Positions 24,201 to 36,200 of a stretch of 64,000 nucleotides of DNA are shown one piece after another. Below the pieces are notes generated by a model, which saw only the letters and a program-made list of their open reading frames with translations, was not told where the DNA came from and ran no database searches. Each line of letters starts with the position of its first letter. Position 1 is the first letter of the stretch. Source of the stretch: Actinernus sp. WN-2022 (taxonomy: Eukaryota > Cnidaria > Anthozoa > Actiniaria > Actinernidae); contig JAOWCC010000309.1 of NCBI GenBank assembly GCA_030867875.1, positions 1 to 64,000 of the forward strand. The letters run 5' to 3'. The translations under genes and the position numbers were made by a program.

Positions 24201-27200
24201 TACCTTACTGCAGCGATCATGACGGTCCTACAGTTTCCTCCCAGCGAGTCTTTCAACAGTCTGGTTAGCTTGCTGTCTCGGTATGGGATGTGACCCGCCT
24301 TGTTCTAGACAGTGGAAAGGAAAACAAAAAAAATGCAGTTGATTTGTTACTTCTTTCTGTGAAGTCTTGCGCTAGTATGGCTTTATTTGAGCCATCGATT
24401 TACTGAGAAGGACCCAAAGCGATTATAGGAGGAGGTGGAAAGTGAATAAAAAAATGAAAATAAGACTGATGGCGAGGTTAAACTACGGTTTTTCGCAGGG
24501 AACGCAGCAGGAAAGAGATAAGAGCCGGATGTCTTTTCGCGCTACGGTTTTTCTGCCATGGTAATGCTGCAAGTTTAAAATGAACTAATTGGGGGCATTT
24601 CCTCCCTCTATAGTCTTACCTCATTGTCTGCCAGCGCGTTAATACAGTTGCCGAGCGCCAACAGTGATCTATTGATGTTCGCGCCCTCACGGAACCTTGC
24701 ACCCCTGTTGGTAGTTACTGTAGCTCTCTCCGAGCCAGCCAGATCAATGAGCGACATCTTAGCGAGCCGTATGTTTGCATGTAGGCCTGCTGTTCTGTCC
24801 TTTTGGCGAACGAACACCTACACGAGAAAGACGTTAGAAGATCACATTGATGAGCTAGTTCCTCTAGTTCCCTGCTAGCAGAGGTTCTTTTCTCTTACCC
24901 TCTCTCCACTAACGAGGGAGAAAAGAACCTCTGCCACGATCCGAACGGTTTTCTGTTGAGCATGCGCCACGGTATCTGGATTTCCATTGGCCGAGAAAAA
25001 CGAGATGGTAAACATTGTAGATTTCCTATTGTTAACGGCAAGAAGAGGCGTGGGAATAGACTTTTTTTAGACTTTAGCTTTATTTGCACATTTCTTAAAG
25101 TTACAAATGACATTTCTAAAAGATGACTATATATGTAAAAAAGAAAAGAAATTACAAGTACAGATAACTTTAGAAGAAAAAATGAGATTGTGCACAGTGG
25201 TTAAAGTAACACAGAGCTTTCGAGTTAACCACTGCCTATCCTAAAATTGACAAGTACAGTTCATGCGATAATATACATAAGAAAATAGATCAAATAAAGC
25301 TAAAACAGATTTAACTTACATGGACAGAAAGAGAAAAAACATAGAAACAAAAGCTCTATCAAGGAAGAATATATTTGATTGTCTACGAGGTATTGTTTAT
25401 ATCGTTTTTTGAATGTTATATATGGTAAGCATTTTAAGTCGAGAGGAATTGACTCCCAAATTACAGGTGCAGAAAATTTGAAAGTAAATTTGCCGTAATT
25501 CGTTCTAACCTTTGGTTTATAAAAGTTTAATTTGGCAGCATACCTAGTGTTATGTGTATGAACGTCGGAGACTGGTACAAGGATACCGGAGAAGATTGAT
25601 GGAATATTTTCTTTATCATGTTTTATTTTATGAGTAAAGCTAGCAATTTTTATTTTAAAAATATTATCAAGATTTAAAATTCCTAGAAGCTTATAGTATG
25701 GCAAGGTAGTTTCTCTACTATGAGCAAAAAACAAACTTCTAATACATTTATTTTGTTTTGTACGAATTTTTGTAAGTTTAGTTTTGTAGGTATTCCCCCA
25801 GCTCATAAGACCATAATGTAGGTATGGATATATAAGAGTGTAATATAGGTATTGTAACATTTTTAAATTCAAGCAGTATCTTAATTTATTTAGTATTCCC
25901 ATATTTTTGGCTATTTTATTATTGATATGTTTTATCTGAGGTACCCAAGTAAGATGTTCATCTATATATATATATACCCAAATACTTAATGTACTTTTCT
26001 GTTCTATATTGTTGATATTAATCTGAACCTTTTTCCTTGGGGATTTAATCAGCATAAAGTTGTTTTTTAAAAAGTTAATTGATAATTTGTTAATAGAGCA
26101 ATACGATAAGACATTACAAATTTCTATATTCATTACTGACTCAAGATCTTTTGCGTTATCACTGGTATAAAACATGTTAGTATCATCAGCAAATATTCTA
26201 AAAGAAAGCTTTTCTGAACAGTTAGGAAGGTCATTAATGTATAACAAGAATAAAAGTGGTCCTAGTGTAGAACATGAGGAACCCCACATTGAATAGTTTG
26301 CAAACTCGATTCAATGTTGGAAATTTTTAACTTTCAAACCACTGTAAAGGAAGTCCTCTAATGCCATAAGCATTTAATTTGGCAAGGAGTATGTTGTGGT
26401 TGACTGTATCAAATGCTTTAGAGAAATCCAGAAATAAGCCACAAGTAATTTGGCCATTGTCAATTGCTGTTTTTAAGTTATCAGTTATTTCAAGAATTGC
26501 CTGCTCAGTGGAGTATCCCTTTCGAAATCCAAATTGGTATTCGAATAAGATATTATGTTTTTCTAGGAATATTATTATTTGATCGTAAACAATTATTTCT
26601 AAAATTTTACTGAAGGAAGAAAGTGTTGCCACTGGTCTATAATTATTAGGATCAGTAGGTAAATCATTCTTATAAATAGGGGTTACTCTAGAGATCTTTA
26701 AAATATCTGGTACTATTCCTGTATTAATTGATTCATTATAGATGTAAGTAAATGGTATTGATAAGGGTTCACTGACTAATCTGATTAATTTGTTTGGAAT
26801 ACCTATTGAAGCCTTACTATCATTCAGAGTGGAGAACATATTAGAGACTTTAGCTTGTGTGACAGTTGATAAATAAGAGCTAGCATTAGGTGTGTGGTTA
26901 ATATACTTTGTGGGCCTATCCTGGCCGCTAATATTGTTATGTCCATTATCAATAAGATTTGCCAAGTTTGGTCCTACGTTAATAAAATGGAGATTAAACT
27001 GTTCAGCAATATCCTTCTGATTAGTATACACCTTTTTATTTCTAATCAACCTAGTTGGGTATGACTGGCCTTTTGTTTTGCGTTTGATGAGTGTGCCAAT
27101 CAGCTTCCATGTTGCCTTCAAATTATTCTGACACATAAGAAAATGATTACTATAATACTGGTTCTTAGTCTTATTTTTTAGTTTTGTAAGCATATTAGAG

Positions 27201-30200
27201 TATTGCTTATATTTCCTTATGCTTTCAACATCTTTGGACTTAACGAAGTGAGTGTGATACATCTTTTGTTTTACTTTTATTGATTTAAGAATTCCATTTG
27301 TTAACCAAGGTTTTGATAATTGCCTCATTTTACTATTGGATGCAATTTTTTTCGGGGCGTGCTTCTCTACAACTTCACTTATTGTGCTAATTACTTTAGT
27401 AGTTATATAGTTAAGATCATTATTTCATTAAGTAAAACACTCCAATCAATATTCTCCTTATTAAAATTGGAATAATATCTAAAATACGTCTTTTCTTTCT
27501 CTCTTTTAACTTTAGTTTCAATAATACAGAATGTGGGTAAATGGTCTGATAAGTCGACAGTTAAATAAACTTACTTCTTCGACGGTGATGTTGCTTTCCT
27601 TGATGTTTGTCACAGCTGCTTTTAACGCTACTCACGCTCATGTTCACTCCAAAAACAGATGCCATCTTGAAACTGCAGACTCTAGACTGGGCGGTGTTTT
27701 AATAGTATCAACAAGTCATTTGTGTGTGACGTCGACCTCGAAAAACCGGTTTTTAAACGGGTTATTAAACCGGTTTGTCATGTGACTTACCTCCAAAAAG
27801 CTGGAGCCGGCGAGATCTAAAGAACCGTTCGGATCGTGGCAGAGGTTCTTTTCTCCCTCGTTAGTGGAGAGAGGGTAAGAGAAAAGAACCTCTGCTAGCA
27901 GGGTTAGAACGAGCCCGATGCGCGAGCTATAGCGAGCGACGATTTAAACCAGAGAAGCGAAGGCGGGAAATGAAAATCTTGTTTTAAGAGAAGCGAAGGC
28001 GGGAAATGAAAATCTCGTTTTCAATGACTTTGAGAAAGTCCATAACTCTTGCAAGTTCACTGGTGAAGTCACTTGATACCATTGGACCCCTCAAGTTCAA
28101 GCGATTTCTTTTATTTTAAAATAGTAATGATACTACTAATAATAATGATTAAAAAAACAATCACCATTTTTTTACCTCATACTGGCTACTTGCTGTAGAC
28201 ACCTTAAAGGGGCCGTCTCACCCACAGTGCTTAGCGCGCTTAGCGATGCCATCGAAATCCAGAGATTTATGGTAGTGGTTTTAATCTTCTCTACATCTCT
28301 GACATCCTTCCAGCTATCGTCAAAAAAATCATACTAGGTTGAACCTTTTTTATTGCTCTTCCTGTTATTTAAGTGTTTTAAATTATTTGGTCATGCAAAT
28401 TTTAGTTTTATTTCAGGTGGCCGTAGTTCTCTGATGAATGCCAGTCTTGTTCGTCCTCAACGAAAGGAAACAATTGTCCGTTTGGGTCCACGATTTCCAC
28501 CTACAACATGGAGAAGCTATTCTGACCATTAATCTTTATATGTAAAGATATATTAGCGCTTAGTTCGAGTATCTACTATCTTTGAGCCGATTTGAGTTTT
28601 TGAACACCGTGGCTGGCTAACGTGACCACAATTTGCAACAAAACTCCACTTGAAGAACAGTTACTTAAAATCATTTTCAGGGCTTTGGCGTCACAGTTTA
28701 ACTTGTGGAAACAGGTCTCTCTAGTTTCGAAAGGCCGAATTCGGACTTTTAGACAGTGATTTTGCCGAGATTTTCGGATTCACCGGGTTGATCATTTAAA
28801 GTTATACTCGCACGAAATTTGACAAACAAAGCCGCCGAGACTACATGATAATAATTTCCTATTCAAGCGAGCTGTTATTCTTTCACTGAACATCTCTTGA
28901 ACTGATTCTCTGGCACCAGCAACGAGATTGCCTGTTAGCAGATGATCTCTCTCTCTCTGCAGGAAAACATAAAACGGAGGGGAGAAACCTCTCATTTCAT
29001 AATTATTAGTATTCTCTGTTTATAGTACTGATGATAGGGTTCGAAAGCAACGGGTGAGCGGTAAATATTATAGTCAACAAAATATTATAGGCATCGAAAC
29101 TCCGTTTGGTCGACCCGAAAAGAATTCAGCAATTTCCTAAAATCATTTTGAGGGCTTCGGCGTTTAACTTGTGGAAACAGGTCTCTCTCTCTGGTTTTGA
29201 AGGGTTTTCACACAGTGATTTGGCCGAGATTTTCGGATTTACCGGATCGATCAAAGTTTATACTCGCACGAAATTTGACAACAGAGCCGCCGCCGTGATA
29301 ATAATTTCCCATTGAAACGAGCTGTAATTCGTTCACTGTTCTTTCTTCAATCAATCAATAACCTTTATTTTAACACGATAATTATTAAAGCTTACAGCTT
29401 GTGGGCTCTCTGCTACTGCCAGCAACGAGATTGCCTGCTAGCACTGAGATCTCTCTCTCTCTGTCTGCAAGTAAAAATAAAACCGAGGAGAGAAACCCCA
29501 GAGACCTCTCGCTTTCTATAAATTACCCGGAGAGTGTTCTCTGTTTATAGCAGCGACGGGTGAGCGGTAAATGTTATAGTACAGCCAAGTACTGCTGCAT
29601 AACACTTTGTTGACTTCACATTCAACTTGTAATGTACTATTAGTTTCATCAAGGTCATCCATGTTCAAATCAAAATTATCATGTCACCAACATAAAGAAT
29701 ATACGCTTAGTTCGTGAGGTTCTCGCCGTGAACAAGGGGTCAAAGTCCCGGATATAAACAATAACAAAAGCACGCTAAGCACTGTGAGACGGCGCCTTTA
29801 ATACAGTACATAGACAGGATCGGGACTCATTTAAAAGAATCGGCCCAAAGAGTCAGTGCTTGGTAGATAATTTTGTAGGTGTGAAAAACAATGGCCAATA
29901 GTTTTGCACAATTCGGCCTCACGCAAACCAGTCTTAAGCGACTTTTCTCTTTTGGCAAATATACTGTTGTGACTTGTCCGAATCGCAATACCTGGAATAC
30001 AGCGTGTGACCGCGAGGACTGGGCATTAGCGTCTGTTGGGTGTTGTGTTCTATTGTGGTTTCCAAACTCCAACATTCCGAGCAGCTCTTCTGCAGTTCGT
30101 GGCTGACATTTAAAACAACAAATGGACAGAATTTCATGGTTAGCATCAAACTAAACGTAACTTCTTGAATTATTCCTTGACCAAGTAATTATCGTTTAGC

Positions 30201-33200
30201 TTCCATGTACCCCTCTCCACCCCCCCCCCCCCCCCTCCATTAAAAATCAGAATGGATCAGCGTTTCCGCGTGACCACTTTCGATTCCACTCCTTCCATTC
30301 AATACGAACTACTGTAATGCAGGGAACCAACGGTCGATACGAAATACAAGTACCGGATCACCTTGGATGGGATGTAATCAGAAAAAAAACATATATATTT
30401 CCCAAACCGTATAGCGATACTTACTGTGACGTCACACAGGCCAGTCACGCCACATTTGTTGCTTTCTGTGGTTGGCAGAAACGAAGCGTGAACCCAGTCA
30501 GATGCTTATAAAATATCACAGGTCGGTGCTTATTCATCGCCAAATTACTTTCTTGTTCTTCCAAAATGCAAGCAAGCCCTTTCGTCGAAGCTTATATGCT
30601 CTTAACTTATAAGTCTTATAAAGGAATTAAGATTTGGAATCAGAATTGAGACTTTAGATGTATTTTGTGAGGCCTAAATCGCTAGTTCCCATACAAGTCA
30701 TACAAACACATGTTTTTTTTTGCCAACCACATTATATATGCAAATATATAAATGACGTCAGTGTTTACAAACAGTAAGTATCGCTATAGTCAACCTTGCA
30801 TCTTATTCTTTAAATACTGTCAAGAGTCTCCCAAGATGGCGGCGAAGCATTTGGAAGACGAGGAAGGATGGAAATCAGAACATTATCCTCTTGCCACAAA
30901 CACATTCATCAGCTCCGTCATGGGCCTTAGATGCAGTAATCGGTATTCACGAATATGCATGGGGAATATCCTTGAGTACCTTGGTAACTTTATCACGCAA
31001 AACGAAACGAAACATAGTTTTATGCTGAGCGGAAGTAACGGCGAAGGTGTTGTGATATCGAATGATATGGACTATATGCTTGTTGATGGACATATCGAAG
31101 TCAGCGAAGGTCCGAGAACAGGGATTACTGCAGTCACTGAAGAAAATACGCATGCTGGTTATGCAACATTGCTAGTAAGCAATACTGATGCATTTCCTTA
31201 TAAGGAATGTATCGCAATGGTACATGGGAAGTCATGTTTACTAAGTGCATTGTATGTTCAAAGGGCATTGAAGCAAGTAACAGAAGTCAGTGATGCTGAA
31301 GGGTTCCATGGACCTGCAGTTCTTCGATCTCGTGCTTCTGAACTTCATGTGCCAAGTGACTATGTCTATACACTTGCATGCCCCGTGTGGCCAGCAAAGG
31401 TGCAACAGCGGTTCAAAAATAGCAACCAGAAATGGCCAGCTAAAGATTTGCTCTCACAACTTGAACACAGTGGTTGCCACTATGTGCCGACCGGATACCC
31501 TTTAAGTTCAAATAAGGATGCTGAATGGCGAGTGTCTTTTTCCCTTGCAGAGAAAATCCTAGTGAAAAGCTTTAACCTAACACAGTACCATAGTTACAAT
31601 TTCCTAAAACTGATGGGTGCTAAATTACAAACAAATACAGAACCCAAAGTCCTTTGTTCATACTATCTCAAGACAGCTCTGTTTTGGGCAATCGACGAAG
31701 AACCAGAGGATATCTGGGTTGAGAGTCGATTCCTTACATGCCTTACTTTAATCCTTGATAGAGTGATTACATTCCTAAAGCAGCACAATTTGCCAAATTA
31801 TTTCCTTCCAGAAAACAATATGATTGATTATATTCCCTACGAAAGATGTCGCAAAGTTTCAGAAGAGTTGCAAAGCATACAAACTGGACTTTTGTATCAT
31901 GTATTCTGTATTGTCTCTCTTGGTTTTCCAATGAAAGAGGAATGTCATGTTTTTGCAGAAACATTTTCCTTGGGCAACATTGACCTACAACTTGCAAACG
32001 AAGAAGATAGACAGGATCTTTACAAACAACTTGTTGATACATTAAATTCTAAAGAATCCAGTGAGCTTGAAGAAATCATGGAAAGTGCCACAAACTTGAT
32101 CAACAATGTGAGTGGAATTTACTGCCACAAACACAGAAAAGATGTCAGGAATGATCTGCAGAATTTTCTGGATCCACTACTTCTTGACTTTATTCCTGGA
32201 ATTCACAGATTTGACGTAGTGAAGCAAGCTCTCGTGTCAGCCATTGAGAACATCCACAGCATCATTGAAAGACCAAATTATGCCTTGTGCTACCAGAAAG
32301 TACTTCACAGAACACTTGGTAATATTTGCCATGTCCAAGCATTTACTAGCAATGATAGTCAAGAAAAGGAGAAATTAACCAAAGAAGCAGAGTTTTACTA
32401 TTCTGAGGGAATAATGCTAGTTTTTCCAGATGGATTTGATGACCAAAAGTTCTCAGGTCATGTGCATTTGGCCCAGTTTTATTACATGAATGGTAAGCTT
32501 GAAAAAACAGCTACTGAAATGAAAAAAATTGAGAGTTTGATTTATGATGATAATTTTGCTCACAAGATTAGTGACTTGTGTGTTTGCACAGAGATATGTA
32601 CACCTCTTCACCTCAAAGTTCTTCAGCATGACAAAGGACTTTATGACTATTTCAGTCAATTACATCCAAGAGCTTCTAAATTCATGAACTCAGTAGCACT
32701 GGCCCATTTTCTAATAATTAGGACTCTTGTGCAGGAAGGGAAACAACTGTGTGAAGATAAAGACAGTAAGATGGCACTTGTAAGCAAATTCAGAGCATTT
32801 TGCAACTCCTTTTCCAAAGAGCGGTCGTTTGCGTTTATTGACAAAATTGCCAAGGATTCAACAGAGCTTCTGCTACAAATTGTGCTGGAAGAATTTTGAT
32901 TTACGAAGAGACTATTAATTCCCACCAGATTTAATACTGTTTTAGGGTGCATTTTAGGGGACTTATTCCAGCTATTCTGAAATTAGAATACCTCGATATC
33001 CTGTACATATTTCTCTTCCGAAATGTGGAAGGTATTAATTGTCACTACTTTTAGTAAGTCCCTTAGGAATTATTTTTAGAATTTGATATGCAAACAAGAT
33101 TGGTTTCCGGAATATATGTCACAAATAATGTGCTCTAAGTCTTGTCACGATCACTAATAATATACAGTAATGTTTGAGGTTTGTTCACTTTCTAGATATT

Positions 33201-36200
33201 GAAGTAGCTACAAAATGTAGTATTAACATACTTTAACATCACTTCATAACAAGCCATGGCATATGCCAGTGACTATTGAACAAAAAACTCTCACAATCTG
33301 ATTGGTTACTCTTAATATTTCATGTTGATTATATATCTAGCAATAAACTGTGGCTCAAGGTTCCCATTGGCCTGGAAGTTCAAGGAGTAAGCTCAGAATT
33401 AATTATAAAGTCAATAGAAACCATTGCTAGGGCAAATACTAATTACTTTTTTAACATAAACAAGCCACTGACTACTTATGCATGAACTCTCAAATTGATG
33501 CATACATGTAGCTACTGAACTGCTGACTATATTGATTGTTATAGTTCATCACAAAATTTTGGTGTGCGCTCATTGGCTAACACCAATCATGTGATGTGAT
33601 AGTTGTTATCTGCAGATGCAAACTATCAGGCAATAGTGCCCCCCTGAGAGAGGAAGAACAGGCTAGCAGGAGAAAATGCCGTTTTGCCGTTTTAGTGAAA
33701 AAGGTTGACAAGTGGCATTTTTGCAAATACCAGCCTTACCGGTATATTTTGGCTACTTTTGAATAAAGAAATTGAAGAAAAATGCAGACTTTTTCAACAA
33801 AAACTAAAGAATTTGAGTCTTTCTTCGGGGAGCACATAAATTTATGCTTTCCTTTGCCGTCTGGGAAGCCATAAATTTATGCTTTCCTTCATCAGTGTGG
33901 GAATCCATAAATTTATGCCTTCCTCGGTAATAGGTCAATTTTAATAATCATATAATTTGTTACAATTTTCAACTTCTTACCTGAAAACATACTTTAAAAA
34001 AATATCAAACTAGTAAGAATAAAGGGAACCAACTTGAAGAATATTGTGATCTGGAAGGACTTTTTGGTAAATGGCAAAATGGCACTTTTACCTGCTAGGC
34101 TGTTAAGACAATTTTGTGATGAACAATGACGACAAATAGAGTGTGTTTGTCTTCAGTTGGAACTCCCCTTGAAAATTTGATGTTCTTAACACTAGCATAT
34201 AAGCCCTCGAACTGTGTTCTTGGGCTTATATTTGTTTTAAGAACATCAAATTTCCATGGGCAACTATCAGCCGATAGTTCCTTGATGGACACACTATTTG
34301 TATAATATGTAGACGCAAGTCTAATAAGGACAAAACTACCATATCAAGCCTTGGCTTCATAGTTTGTGTGTTTATGGAGAGTTCATTTTTAACTCGTGGA
34401 TGCACGCAAGCGCAGAACATATGAGTTATTGGGGTTAGTGGTACAAGCTAATTTATTCATCGTTTTATGGTGTGTAGATCGTTTTTTCTGTTTACTCTCC
34501 GGGGACTCTCCATTGGCTGTCCGAATAATCTTCGATTTTCCGAAGATGTATTGACGGAGTTTATGGCAGAGTCCAAGTTTTCATATTATCGGAAAGACGC
34601 TTCAAAAGGATTTGGACGTGTTGTAAAGGTAATTATTATTCTGAAATGCCTTTCATAATACATTCATAATGGCACGTTCATAATACATCCATACTAAGGC
34701 TCAGAGATAGAACGTGCTGCACTCTTTACTCATCAGGGTGAATATAAGCTTAAAGCTCAGTTGAACGACAAGGAGATGTTAACAGCTAACATCGATATCG
34801 CCCCTGCTCAATGGGGAATGAAAGCCAAATGAATATTTTGGAAAGTGAGGAAAGCAAAGCTAAACAAAGCCATACAATAGCCAAACAAAAGCCAATGGAA
34901 AATCTTAGTAATATACAGAATAACGATAATATGATCAGTTCGAGAAATGATACAGTAAATATCACAGAAATGTCAAATGGTTTAAATTTGATGGTCGAAC
35001 GCGAACAGCCGAGCACTGTATTGTTAAAGGCTTGAATACTGATCAATCTACATGTAGGAGCAAGAGGCACAAATCAAAATTGTCTACAGTTAGAAATTGT
35101 GATAGAGAGTGAGAACCTTCAAGAATACCAGTGAGAAAAATAATAAGCCTGAGTGTTTAAAAAAAACACATGTGTTTTCTTTGATCTTCCAGCCAGTTGA
35201 CCTCCAGGTCATGCACTGCTTATATTTGATAAAATATATGTTTGCAAGTTACATTTGGCTAGCGTTAGATTCCCAAAACACAATTCTGCGTCTCTTCGAT
35301 ATGTGATTTCAAAGTTCAGCGGGGCATTTTGATTTAAAGATCAATTTGATTTAGCTACACTAAATAATAACTTTGTCACACAATCCTTGTTCAGATTGGA
35401 AGGTTCCAGAACTACTTAGACTGCATGCGTCAACACAATTAGCCATTATCAAGTGAAGGTTCTAGATGGTTTGCACTCAATCCCCTGAGATGTTGGTGTA
35501 CAGAACAAAAGATGCTAATGAAGAATCTATTGTTAACTGTACATCAACATGGCAGCTATGACGTAACATGCAAAGGGTCTATACATAGTCAAGCTATGAA
35601 TAGGTAGTTTATTCCACACACAATAGTAATTTAACTCGTGGATGCACGCATGTGCAGAACAAGTTATTGGGTTTGGGTGGATACCAGATAAATTTTTTTT
35701 TTCTGTGACTCAACCACTCACCGTTGACTTTCCGAATGACCGTCCAAGGTTTCGAAAAGACTTGGTCATGCCAAACACTTCAAGCCTGGACAGACATGGT
35801 AGTGGGTCCCTATCGATCACTTAGTGGTGATGACGTCATCGTTCACATGATTTTAAGTACATGCCCATATCTCCCTCATATCTAATGCCAGACAGTTCAA
35901 ACTTGGACAGACATGGTAGTGGGTTCCCACAAATCACTTAGCGGTGAATCACTTAGTGGTGACGACGTAATGATGACGTCATAGGTCACATGATTTGAAG
36001 TACATGCCCATGTCTCCCTCATTTCTAATGCCAGCTGGCTCAAACCTGGGCAGGCATGGTATTGGTTCCAACAAATTACTTATTGGTGATGACGTAACAA
36101 TGACGTCATCGGTTTTAAGTACATGCCCATAATCTCCCTCATTTCTAAAGCAGTGGGTTGCTATCAATCAGTTAGTGGCGATGACGTAACAACGACATCG

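Noticed and set aside
30752..30835. Start of the Mab-21-like protein at the upstream ATG
   Set aside because: The extra 28 residues fall in the inverted-repeat element and its TATA-like region. The ATG at 30836 has better context and begins the conserved-looking sequence.
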